Assembly (NCBI GenBank): GCA_940747215.1
Contig: CALNWS010000022.1
Span: 1-63,541 of the forward strand
Length of the DNA stretch: 63,541 nucleotides
Direction of reading: 5' to 3'
DNA from: an uncultured Paraburkholderia sp.
GTDB taxonomy: Bacteria > Pseudomonadota > Gammaproteobacteria > Burkholderiales > Burkholderiaceae
The first letter of the stretch is position 1. Every line of letters starts with the position of its first letter. The notes beneath the pieces were generated by a model. It was not told the DNA's origin and did no database searches. It saw only the letters and a list, made by a program, of their open reading frames with translations. Shown piece by piece: positions 20,504 through 29,146 of the stretch. The position numbers were made by a program, and so were the translations under genes.

Positions 20504-21565
20504 TCAAGCTTCGCGATTGGCGACGCCCGCCGATTCGAAACTTGCCATCTCGTTGACGAACGCCGTGGCCGCGCGCAGCAGCGGCACGGCGAGCGCCGCG
20601 CCGCTGCCTTCGCCGAGCCGCATGTCGAGCGCGAGCAGCGGCACCGCGCCGAAATGATCGAGCATGCGCCGATGTCCCGCTTCGTTCGACGCATGCGCGA
20701 ACACGCAGTACTCGCAAACGTTCGGCGCAATGGCGTCCGCTACCAGCAGCGCCGCGCTCGCGATAAAGCCGTCGACGAGAATCGTCATGCGCGCTTCGGC
20801 GGCGGCCAGATACGCGCCCGCCATCATCGCGATTTCGAAGCCGCCGAACGTGGCGAGCACGTCGAGCGGATCGGCGGAAAGCGGATGACGTCCGAGCGCC
20901 GCCGCGAGCACGCTGCGCTTTTTCGCGAGGCCCGCGTCGTCGAGACCCGTGCCGCAGCCGACGCATTCGTCGATCGACACGTTGCACAAGCGGCTCATCA
21001 GACACGCGGCCGCCGACGTGTTCGCGATGCCCATTTCGCCGAAGCCGATCACGGTGGTGCCGAGCGCCGCGTGATGCCGCACGCGCGCCGCGCCCGCCTG
21101 CAGCGCGGCGAACGCTTCTTCGCGCATCATCGCGTTCTCGTGCGAGAAATTGCGTGTGCCCGCAGCAACCGGAATGTCGATCAAACCGACGGTGGACGGC
21201 AAAGGTGTCGCGATGCCCGCATTCACCACTTCGAGTTCGATACCCGCCACGCGGCTCAGCGCATTGATCGCCGCGCCGCCCGCCAGAAAGTTCGCGACCA
21301 TCTGTGCGGTCACGGCCTGCGGATACGGGCTCACGCCTTCAGCGGCGATGCCGTGGTCGCCGGCGAATACGATCATCGCCGGACGCGTCACCGTGGGGCG
21401 CGTGGTGCGCTGGATCAGCCCCATCTGCCGCGCGAGCGTTTCGAGCCGGCCGAGGCTGCCGGGCGGCTTCGTCTTCGTGTCGATGATGTGCTGCAACTCG
21501 ACGCGCAGCGTCTGATCGAGCGGCTCGACTTCGGGCAATCCGGCAGGACGTGACGAGGAAATCAT
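20504..21565 (-). CDS. cobT: Nicotinate-nucleotide:dimethylbenzimidazole phosphoribosyltransferase
   Basis: Activates the lower ligand base as alpha-ribazole phosphate using nicotinate mononucleotide. It has 353 residues, the usual length. Conserved blocks include TKPPGSLGRLETLARQMG, FAGDHGIAAEGVSPYPQAVT, GFGEMGIANTSAAA, CVGCGTGLDD, and the C-terminal GEGSGAALAVPLLRAA. The glutamate in HASNEAGHRRML is the likely catalytic base. It is the first gene of cobT-cobS-phosphatase, and its start lies 36 bases after the end of the btuC-btuD remnant on the same strand. Intact. Confidence 0.95.
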   Translation of the reverse strand: MISSSRPAGLPEVEPLDQTLRVELQHIIDTKTKPPGSLGRLETLARQMGLIQRTTRPTVTRPAMIVFAGDHGIAAEGVSPYPQAVTAQMVANFLAGGAAINALSRVAGIELEVVNAGIATPLPSTVGLIDIPVAAGTRNFSHENAMMREEAFAALQAGAARVRHHAALGTTVIGFGEMGIANTSAAACLMSRLCNVSIDECVGCGTGLDDAGLAKKRSVLAAALGRHPLSADPLDVLATFGGFEIAMMAGAYLAAAEARMTILVDGFIASAALLVADAIAPNVCEYCVFAHASNEAGHRRMLDHFGAVPLLALDMRLGEGSGAALAVPLLRAATAFVNEMASFESAGVANREA

Positions 21566-21600
21566 AAAGGTGTCTGAAAAAAGAGTGATTCGATAAGCGA

Positions 21601-22653
21601 TCAGTATGCGGCCGTGTCATGGTTACCGGCAGATTCATGCTGAACGCGCGGCACGGGAATCAGCGCCTCGTGTTCGCCGTCGCGAATCAGGATCAGCGGA
21701 TAACCGAATGCGCGGCTCGTGAGCACGTCGCGCACCGCGCCCGGATACGCACCGCCCTCGCCGTCGAGCAGCAGTGCATGCGTTGCGAAACGGCGCGCCA
21801 GATTCAGATCGTGACACGAGAACAGCACCGTACGCCGTGGTTCGCGCGCCCACGTGCAGAGCGCTTCGAGACAGTCGATCTGATGATGCAGGTCGAGATG
21901 CGAGAGCGGTTCGTCGAGCAGCAGCAGCGGCGCCTCCTGACACAGCACCGCCGCGAGCGCCACACGTTGACGCTCGCCGCCCGAAAGCGACAGCACGTCG
22001 CGCGCCGTCCATGGCATCGCGTTGCCGTTGAGGTCACCGGTGAGCCAGAACAGCATGCCGCGCAGACGGCTGTCCGGTGCGACGTTGAGCAGCAACGTGA
22101 TGAGCGCGCCCCAGCCGGCCGAGATCACCGCGCCGGTGAACAGCAAACGCGGCGACGTGTCCTGCGGTTCGCCGCGCCACAACTCGCGGCGCGCGAGTTC
22201 GAGCACCAGCAGGATCGACACGAACGTACCGGCAAACGCGCTTGCATCGACGATCCACCATGCGCAGCCGGCGATCATCGCGACGAGCGCGAACGTCGCC
22301 GCGCCGCCGGAAACACCGAGCACGTACGGCTCGGCAAGCGGATTACGCAGCAGCACCTGCAACAGCGCACCGGCCAGTGCAAGCAGCGCGCCGCACGCAA
22401 AGCCCGCGACTGCGCGCGGCAAACGCAGCGTGCGCACGATTTCGGCGGCCATGTCGGTCGAAGCGCCATGCGCCGACGACGGCAACAGCGCTTCGAACAC
22501 GCGCATCGGCACAAGCGGCACGCTGCCGAGCGCGATGGCGACGAGTACGAGCCAGATTGCCGCCGCGCGTTTCGCGCTCATCGTGCGCGACGATGTCACG
22601 CGGTTAGTGTGCGTCACCGGCGTCGCTCGCATCGAATCCGGATGACGGTTCAT
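21601..22653 (-). pseudogene. BtuC-BtuD chimera: B12 ABC permease fused in frame to its ATPase by deletion
   Basis: One open frame starts as a FecCD/BtuC permease: LRLPRAVAGFACGALLALAG, LLRNPLAEPYVLGVSGGAA and LRGMLFWLTGDLNGNAMPW. It then passes directly into the second half of an ABC ATPase: LSLSGGERQRVALAAVL (signature), PLLLLDEPLSHLDLHH (Walker B) and LFSCHDLNLARRFATHALLL. The permease lacks roughly its C-terminal half, and the ATPase lacks its Walker A half. The joint lies near 22005-22030. Neither half can work alone, so I call it a pseudogene although the frame is open. The start is uncertain (22653, or ATG at 22581). The gene follows btuB and precedes cobT. Confidence 0.85.
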
Positions 22654-22693
22654 CCGCGTGATATGCGTGCACAGCGCGCTCATATTACTGCTG

Positions 22694-24628
22694 CTACCAA
22701 CCGACCGTGACATACGCACCGCGTCGCGGCGAGTTATACGAGTAGACCGTTTCATAGTCCTTGTTCAACAGATTCTGGATTTGCGCCGCGACGTACCAAG
22801 CCTTCGTGATGTTGTAGCGCGCCGAGAGATTCACCATGCTATAGCCGCCAAGCTTGCCGCTGCTGTCGTTGCTCGCGCCGCTCACGATCCACTCGCCGCC
22901 CACGCGCCAACCCGCGATGCTGCGATTCACCGCGAGCGATCCGAAGCGCCGCGCGAGGTCCACGTTGTTGTCGATATCGACGGGATTCTGCAGCGTGAGT
23001 GAGTGATGCGCAAATGTCGGTCTTGCCCACATGTCCGCTCCACGATCCTTCGAGGCCCTGCACTTTCGCGCGCCCCACGTTTTCCGCGAGATAGATGCCC
23101 GGTGTGACTTGCTCGTAGTCGATCAGATTCGAATAGCGTGTCTGGAATGCGCTTACGCGCATCACGCCGAGCGCGCTCAACGAATACTGCAGCGCGGCTT
23201 CGATCGAATGACTGCGCTCGGGTTTGATCGACGGATTGCCGCTGAACGGAAAGTACAGATCGTCGAAACTCGGCGCACGGAATACGTCCGAATAGCTTGC
23301 GGTTGCCTTCCAGTGATTCGTGATGTCGAAGCCGTAGCCGAGATAGTAACTGTTCGCTCCGCCGAAATCAGAATACTGGTCGCGCCGCACGTTCGCCTGA
23401 ATTTGGCTGCCTCCAAAGCGGCCGGTGTAGCCGAGAAAGCCGGAATCCACGCGACGGTTCGGCGCCGCGAACGTATCCGAACTCAGGCTCTGGTCGAGAT
23501 GCTCGTAGCCCGCCTGCAGTTTCTGCTGTGCGGCGAACGCGAAATCGTTCTGCCACGTGTACTGGCGATTGTCGGTATCGAAGTGGCCGCCATAAATGCC
23601 TTTGGTGTTCGACACGCTGCGGTCGTCGCCTTCCGACACGATGAAGTACGTGGTCCACCAGTCGGTGAGCTTGCCGTTCGCGAACACCGACGCCTGGCGC
23701 ACTTTGCTGTACAGATTGTTCAGATCGGTCGGCACGCCGTACGCATTGTCGTAACTGTTGTTTCCGTTCGACTGGAAGTACGTGACGCCCGCGTCCTACT
23801 TCTCGCCGAACTTGCCGAACTTGTGACGCAGCGAGACCGACACGCTCTCGTTCATTCAGATAGCCGTTCGCATTCGGATTGGCGCCCGGCGCTTCACGCG
23901 TGTTGATCGACGAAAAGCCGTCGTCCTTCGAGCGCGAGAGCGAAATGCTGAAGGTGGTGTTGCCGTCCTTGTCGAGCGCGCCGTTCACACCGGCCTGCTG
24001 CGTCTGCGTGTGATAGCTGCCGTAGCCCACCGAAAAATTGAAGCGCGGCGGATGATTGCCGCCGTCTTTCGTGAACATCTGCACGACGCCGCCGATCGCG
24101 CCCGAGCCGTATAACGCGGACACGTTGCCGTTCACCACTTCGACGCGATCGACCTGATCAAGCGGAATCCGAGAAACCGAGACTCACTGAATCGACGCGC
24201 ACGCAGTCGATCAGCACGAGCGATTGCGTCGACGACGCGCCGCGCAGAAAGAGACTCGCCGTCGATCCTGGGCCACCTGTACGCGAGATTTGCGCGCCGG
24301 GCGCGAGTTGCAGCAGACCGGGCAGATCGGTTGCGGTCGTATCGGCGATATCCTGCTGATCAAACAGCGTGGTCTGCGGAATCGTGTCGGCGAGCGCCTA
24401 GGGCGAGCGGTCCGCCGTCACCACGACGAACGACAGCATGGCCGGCGCGGAATCGTTAGACGTAGCGTTGGAGGTATCGTTTGACGCAGCAGGAGACGCA
24501 GCGGCCGACGCAGAAGCGGAGACAGAAGAAGCAGACGACGCAGTTGAAGCAGACTCGGCCTGTGCATGCGCAATGAGCGGCAGACCCGCAAAAGCGAGCA
24601 GAGTCGCGCGGGCAATCGGGGACAACAT
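22694..24628 (-). pseudogene. btuB: TonB-dependent vitamin B12 receptor, multiply broken
   Basis: Remnant of the outer-membrane cobalamin receptor. The signal peptide (LLAFAGLPLIAHAQA) and TonB-box area (LSFVVVTADRSP) are followed by an in-frame TAG at 24398-24400, after which the same frame continues ALADTIPQTTLFDQQDI. A break near 24180 hits the plug domain, which then resumes as VNGNVSALYGSGAIGGVVQM. Further breaks near 23850 and 23030 separate barrel segments such as RAPSFDDLYFPFSGNPSIKP and the end ARYNITKAWYVAAQIQNLLN up to terminal VTVGW. At least four lesions are visible, so function is lost. It sits under a cobalamin riboswitch. Confidence 0.93.
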
Positions 24629-24734
24629 GGGATGACGTTCCTGTGGATAGCGTGCACGGCCCGCTTCCCCGCAGGCCGATGCGTAACGAGGCGTCCCGCG
24701 TATTTTTAACGTTTGCGGGGGACGTCCCTCTCCC

Positions 24735-24925
24735 TCTGGCCGTTATCCGAGCTGACGACATGTCGATCCCGCCTTCCCACGCGAGACGCGCAGTGGCACA
24801 CTCGCACGTTCAGCTACGAACAGCGATCGGGATCGACCTGCATGAAATGCGGTCGCTTACCGTTGCGGGGGCAGCGCAGGTTGACGCGTTCCGTTGAATC
24901 GCGCACCCTGCTTCCCGTTTAACTG
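24735..24925 (-). promoter_or_regulatory. Cobalamin (AdoCbl) riboswitch upstream of btuB
   Basis: On the minus strand I see the hallmarks of the class in order: GGGAAGCAGGGTG near 24910, CTGCCCCCGCAACGGTAAGC at 24855-24874, TGCCACTG at 24791-24798, GGGAAGGCGGGA near 24770-24781, and the B12 box AGCTCGGATAACGGCC near 24738-24753, which differs from consensus at the ACC/AAC position. A GC hairpin at 24691-24727 lies between it and the btuB start and could be the expression platform. It should lower btuB expression when cobalamin is plentiful. The P3 loop looks long. Its target gene is now broken. Confidence 0.88.
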
Positions 24926-25184
24926 CGCACGCCTTGAAAAGCACGCGCGGGCACCAAAGTGCGGTCAATTCACTTTATAGAGCGTGCACTAGGTGCGTCA
25001 AGAATGGTTAATCTGTGCGCGATCTGTTCTGTAAAGTGCAGGTTATTCCGATGCGCTAGTAGTTTTTCATCATATGGTCGATAAAAGCCTGCATAAAGCG
25101 AGGTTGTTACGTCTCGAAACGAGACAATTGTCGGAACCTGCAATATTCCGCGCTAAAATGCGATGTCTTTAGAGGATGCAGCAC

Positions 25185-25541
25185 ATGCTCACCGAACTCG
25201 AAACACTTTCACAGAATATCGGCAAGCTGATCGCAATCAGCCAGCGCCACAACGAAGCGCGGCTCGCGCTCGAAGAGCAACTCGCCCAGGAGCGCGCAGA
25301 AGCGGAAGCCACTCGCACGGAACTTGCAATGCTACGCCAGGAGCGCGACGCGTTGCAGGCAGAACGCGATGCACTGTCCGCGAAGATCGACGACGCACAG
25401 GTGCGCCTGAATGCGATTCTCGAAAAGCTGCCGCGAGCACGTGCGCATAGCGAGCCGGATAATCAGCTCGATCTCCTCGAACCTGCACAAAAGGAAACCG
25501 AAGCAGAGAGCGACGTTACCCGCCACGGAGAAAATGCATGA
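25185..25541 (+). CDS. Small coiled-coil protein upstream of zapA (ZapB-like)
   Basis: A 118-residue, highly charged protein that is almost entirely predicted coiled coil (heptads through LEEQLAQERAEAEATRTELA and RQERDALQAERDAL), with an acidic tail. It resembles the short coiled-coil proteins found directly before zapA in proteobacteria; a division role like that of ZapB is likely from context but unproven. I chose the ATG at 25185, which has AGAGGA eight bases upstream; an ATG at 25176 overlaps that site. Its stop overlaps the zapA start (ATGA), so they are translationally coupled. A GTCTCG/CGAGAC dyad at 25111-25125 lies upstream; 24926-25110 shows nothing else. Confidence 0.8.
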   Translation: MLTELETLSQNIGKLIAISQRHNEARLALEEQLAQERAEAEATRTELAMLRQERDALQAERDALSAKIDDAQVRLNAILEKLPRARAHSEPDNQLDLLEPAQKETEAESDVTRHGENA

Positions 25542-25858
25542 CCACGAAGCAGATCAAAGTCTCGATTCTCGGCGTACCGTATCGCCTCGCCTGCTCGCCG
25601 GAAACGGAAGGCGCGCTGCTCGAAGCGGTTGCACGTGTCGACGCCGAAATGTCGAAGATCCGCAATAACAGCAACGTGCGCGGCACGGATCGCATTGCAG
25701 TCATGGCTGCACTGTCGCTGACATCGGAACTGCTTAGGCTGCAATCGAGCGTGCGACACGGAGAAGCATTTCCCGCTGAAGAAATCCGGCGTACAATGCA
25801 TCTAGTGAACGAACAACTGGGTACTGTGATATTGAGCAGTACGCCATGCAGTAAATAG
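25538..25858 (+). CDS. zapA: Cell division protein ZapA
   Basis: Cytoplasmic activator that cross-links FtsZ filaments at the Z-ring. It has 106 residues, the normal length. The N-terminal beta domain (KQIKVSILGVPYRLACSPET) is followed by the helix-rich region EAVARVDAEMSKIRNNSNVR and DRIAVMAALSLTSELLRLQ, then a C-terminal coiled coil. The start ATG overlaps the stop of the coiled-coil gene by four bases. A 6S-type RNA follows, the arrangement seen in many beta- and gammaproteobacteria. Intact. Confidence 0.92.
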   Translation: MTTKQIKVSILGVPYRLACSPETEGALLEAVARVDAEMSKIRNNSNVRGTDRIAVMAALSLTSELLRLQSSVRHGEAFPAEEIRRTMHLVNEQLGTVILSSTPCSK

Positions 25859-25883
25859 CAGTTTTAGCTTCATCGGTTTAGCT

Positions 25884-26058
25884 TCCCTGCTTGGTTCGCC
25901 AAGGTCATATATTCCTTGAACCAATGCCATGTGCACGGTTGCGGAAATTTGTAGCACGGGTGTGTGCGTCACTCTGTCTGATGTACCCGAAGTGCTGCTA
26001 ACTACGACCAATTCTGAACCTCCGGTTCAGGATGCCGGCCTAGCGGCTAAGGCGGGGA
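25884..26058 (+). ncRNA. ssrS: 6S RNA
   Basis: Directly after zapA, the usual site of ssrS in proteobacteria. The ends TCCCTGC (25884-25890) and GCGGGGA (26052-26058) can pair to close a long, mostly double-stranded molecule of about 175 bases. The inner part contains CCTTGAACC, typical of 6S RNA, and an internal arm GAACCTCCGGTTC. No open frame of interest covers it. 6S RNA mimics an open promoter and holds sigma-70 RNA polymerase in stationary phase. A strong terminator begins 10 bases after the end. A covariance-model search would settle the boundaries. Confidence 0.75.
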
Positions 26059-26068
26059 CCTTATCAAG

Positions 26069-26102
26069 AACGGCATCGGACATAGGTCCGGTGCCGTTTT
26101 TC
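26069..26102 (+). terminator. Intrinsic terminator after 6S RNA
   Basis: A 13-bp stem (AACGGCATCGGAC / GTCCGGTGCCGTT, one G-T pair) with the 4-base loop ATAG is followed by a T-run. It closes the zapA-6S RNA transcription unit and lies about 105 bases before the EVE gene. Confidence 0.9.
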
Positions 26103-26206
26103 TTTGGGCTTCGTTTTTTTCGTTTTGCGTTCGCGTTCCACGCGTTGTCGTGCGCGCGCCGGCATCAAGGCGCTCCTTCCAGTTCACCTCACGTTCAATT
26201 CGATTC

Positions 26207-26667
26207 ATGCGCTACTGGCTAATGAAGTCAGAACCGGACGAAGCAAGCATCGATCATCTCGCCAACGCTCCGAAGCACACGCTGCCGTGGACGGGCGTGC
26301 GCAACTATCAGGCGCGCAACTTCATGCACGACTCGATGCAGTTCGGCGACGGCGTGCTGTTCTATCACTCGAACTGTCCTGAGCCGGGCATCGCGGGCAT
26401 TGCCGAGGTATCGTCCACGGCCTATCCGTACCCCACGCAATTCGACAGAAAGAGCTCTTCTACGACGACGCGAAGTCGTCTCAGGAAACGCCGCGCTGGG
26501 TGCTCGTCGACGTCGTGTTCAGGAAGAAGACGCGGCTCATTCCGCTTGCCGAATTGCGTGAGCACGAAGAGTTGAAGGACATGCGCGTGCTCGCCAAAGG
26601 CAATCGTCTTTCGATCACACCAGTGACCGAAGCCGAGTGGCGCTTCATCACGAAGCATCTGGTTTAG
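26207..26667 (+). pseudogene. EVE domain protein, frameshifted
   Basis: The start [20 protein letters not shown] and the core [19 protein letters not shown] and [16 protein letters not shown] are a typical EVE (PUA-like) domain, thought to read modified bases or nucleotides. After [11 protein letters not shown] (near 26455) the frame is lost. The expected remainder, including [33 protein letters not shown] and TEAEWRFITKHLV, continues in another frame to a TAG at 26665-26667. A single small indel explains it. The normal length would be about 153 residues. The following 26668-26922 holds no gene I recognise. Confidence 0.87.
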
Positions 26668-26922
26668 GCGAGTTTGCGCCGTGCTCTGCACGTGTCGTGC
26701 ATCACTGCATATGCACGCTCGTTGCACACACGTCTTGAACAGAGCGCAAAACCGAACGTCGCTTCGATTCAGGGAACCAAGCTCCAGGTTACAAGCGCCT
26801 AACGGACGCTAAAAACGGAACGTGCGCACAATCACCAGTACACACAAGCGCGGCGCGTTCCGGATAGTGCACAACCTGTTCAAGCAAGGAGTCCAACAAT
26901 GACGAAAACACTGCACGTGCGC

Positions 26923-27828
26923 TCAGTTCGCGCCGACCGCCTGCGTCGATTGACGACGTGCGCGGCGATACGCCCAGATCAACATGATGATGCCCGCGAG
27001 GATCATCGGCAGCGAGAGCCATTGCCCCATCGAAAGACCCATTGCGAGCAGGCCGAGGAAGTCGTCCGGCTCGCGTGCGAACTCCACGGTGAAACGCGCG
27101 AGGCCATAGCCGATCAGGAACACGGCGGAGATCGCGCCCATGGGCTTCGGCTTGCGCGAGAAGAAGAACAGCACGAAGAAGAGCGCGACACCCTCGAGGT
27201 CGATTTCATAAAGCTCAGAAGGATGTCGCGGTAGCATGTGATATTGCGCGAACACTTCGTTCAGATGCCACTGCGAGGCCAGTTGCGGATGCGCAGCGAG
27301 CCACGCGGCATCGTCGGGAGCGGTGCCCGGGAAAAGCATCGCCCACGGCGCCGAAGGATCTGTCACGCGCCCCCACAACTCACCGTTGATGAAGTTACCG
27401 AGCCGCCCCGCCGCGAGGCCCGTGGGCACCATCGGCGCGACGAAATCGGTGACCTGCAGCCACGAACGCTTGCGCTGGTACGCGAACAGCATCATCGCAA
27501 GCGTGACGCCGAGGAAGCCGCCGTGGAACGACATGCCGCCTTCCCACACCTTGAAGATGTCGAGCGGATGCTGGAAGTAGAAACTCGCCTTGTAGAACAA
27601 CACGTAGCCGAGACGGCCGCCGAGAATCGTCCCTAACACGCCGTAGAACAGCATGTCGTCGATATCCTTGGCCGTCCAGCCTTGCGCGGCGACATACGGC
27701 AAACGCAGGCGCAGGCGGCCGACGACGATCGCCGCGATGAACGCGACGAGGTACATCAGTCCGTACCAGCGCACGGCGAGCGGCCCCAGATGAATGGCTA
27801 CGGGGTCGAAATTCGGGTGAATGAGCAT
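26923..27828 (-). CDS. lgt: Phosphatidylglycerol-prolipoprotein diacylglyceryl transferase
   Basis: Inner-membrane enzyme that attaches diacylglycerol to the lipobox cysteine of lipoproteins. It has 301 residues with about seven membrane helices. The family blocks are the start [43 protein letters not shown], the Lgt signature [16 protein letters not shown], and PRHPSELYE. The end, [17 protein letters not shown], is cytoplasmic. It is essential in most Gram-negative bacteria and is clean here. The 230 bases upstream, up to the LysR remnant, show only a GC-rich dyad. Confidence 0.95.
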   Translation of the reverse strand: MLIHPNFDPVAIHLGPLAVRWYGLMYLVAFIAAIVVGRLRLRLPYVAAQGWTAKDIDDMLFYGVLGTILGGRLGYVLFYKASFYFQHPLDIFKVWEGGMSFHGGFLGVTLAMMLFAYQRKRSWLQVTDFVAPMVPTGLAAGRLGNFINGELWGRVTDPSAPWAMLFPGTAPDDAAWLAAHPQLASQWHLNEVFAQYHMLPRHPSELYEIDLEGVALFFVLFFFSRKPKPMGAISAVFLIGYGLARFTVEFAREPDDFLGLLAMGLSMGQWLSLPMILAGIIMLIWAYRRARRQSTQAVGAN

Positions 27829-28058
27829 CGTATTGTATTGTTATAGGCAGTTCAGGTTCGGGAAGCAGTTTCTCCGGCCGCTTTGCCGGCCGGTTCGTCG
27901 TTGTTGAGCAGCGCTTGCGCGTCTCGATTTGCCTCTGCGGACGCAGACAGATGCATGCATTTGACGCGAAAGCCCGCCATGCGTTCGCTACACGTTCGCC
28001 GCGCAACCAGCGAAAGCGGCACCGCAGGAAACGAAAAGTCGCATGCGGCAAGCCAGAT

Positions 28059-29017
28059 TCAGCGCGAAGCATGCGCCTCGACAGTCGCGGCATGCGCCCG
28101 CACGATTTCGATGAAGCCCGCGAGCACCGGGCTCACCTCCTCCGTGCGTCAGACGAGGCCGGTTTCGATCGCGGGCACCGACTCGGCGAGCGGCCGGTAC
28201 ACGACGCCGGTGCGGCGCAGGTTACGCAACGATTGCGGCACCAGTGCGACACCCATGCCGGCCGACACCAGGCTTACGATCGTCTGCATCTGGATCGCTT
28301 CCTAGCCGATCCGCGGCGCGAGGCCTGCCACGCCGTAGCAATCCATAACATGTCATAAAACCCATGCGCCAAACGCCTTGGGAAGACCACGAGCGACGCA
28401 TCGGCCACGTCGCGCAGGCTGATGGGCGCGTCGAGCTATTCCACCTGCGGGTCGCCGGCGCCGTCCACACGCGCCGCCATGTCCGTCGACATCGCGATCA
28501 CGAGCGGCTCGCGCGCGGAGCGGCTCGCGCGCGATCGGCAGCCACGAGAGTTCGGTGGCATGCCGCGGCGGCAGCGGTGCGATCACGAGGCCCGCGTCGA
28601 TGCGTCCGGCCACCAGTTCCTCCACCTGCACGTCGCTCGTCGCTTCGGTCAGTTCGAGCCGCACGCGCGGGTGACGCACGCCGAAATCGCGCAAGAGCAG
28701 CGGCAAGAGGCCGTAATCCGCGGTGGACACGAACGCGAGCGACAGCACGCCTGCCTCGCCGCGCGCAAGACTCTGCGCGAGCGGCCGCAAGCCTTCGGCG
28801 GCAGCAAGCAGGCGCTGCACTTCCGGCAGCAGATCGGTGCCCACCTGCGTGAGTTCGACCGAGCGCTTGGTGCGTGCGAACAGCTCGACGCCGAGCGTGT
28901 CTTCCAGCGCGCGGAATGGCCTGCGGAAGCGGCGGCTGCGTCATCGAAAGACGCACGGCCGAAGTGCTTCTCTTCGGCGACGGCGACGAAATAGCGCAAC
29001 TGGCGCAAATCATGCAT
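28059..29017 (-). pseudogene. LysR-type transcriptional regulator remnant next to ilvD
   Basis: Starts MHDLRQLRYFVAVAEEKHFG, a LysR helix-turn-helix, but the frame is lost right after HFGRAS. The rest of the helix-turn-helix (VRLSMTQPPL) appears in a second frame, and the effector domain (VGTDLLPEVQRLLAAAEGLR, LSLAFVSTADYGLLPLLLRD) in a third. Further on, an in-frame TAG interrupts RIG-EAIQMQTIVSLVSAGM and a TGA replaces what should be tryptophan in GLV-RTEEVSP. The remnant ends at 28059 (VEAHASR). It is divergent from ilvD, the classic LysR arrangement, so it probably once controlled ilvD. Confidence 0.88.
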
Positions 29018-29146
29018 GGCAGGCAGCATATAAGTAAGTAATTCATTTTACGACTTAGACCGATCTCAATAATATATTGGGCAGCGATTCGGGCAAATCA
29101 GACTGCCCGCGCCGCGCCTTCAAAACAACACAGATTGGAGTTCCCC

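Noticed and set aside
21601..22653. A natural one-chain permease-ATPase transporter
   Set aside because: Half of each domain, including Walker A, is missing, so a deletion joint is more likely than a true fusion protein.
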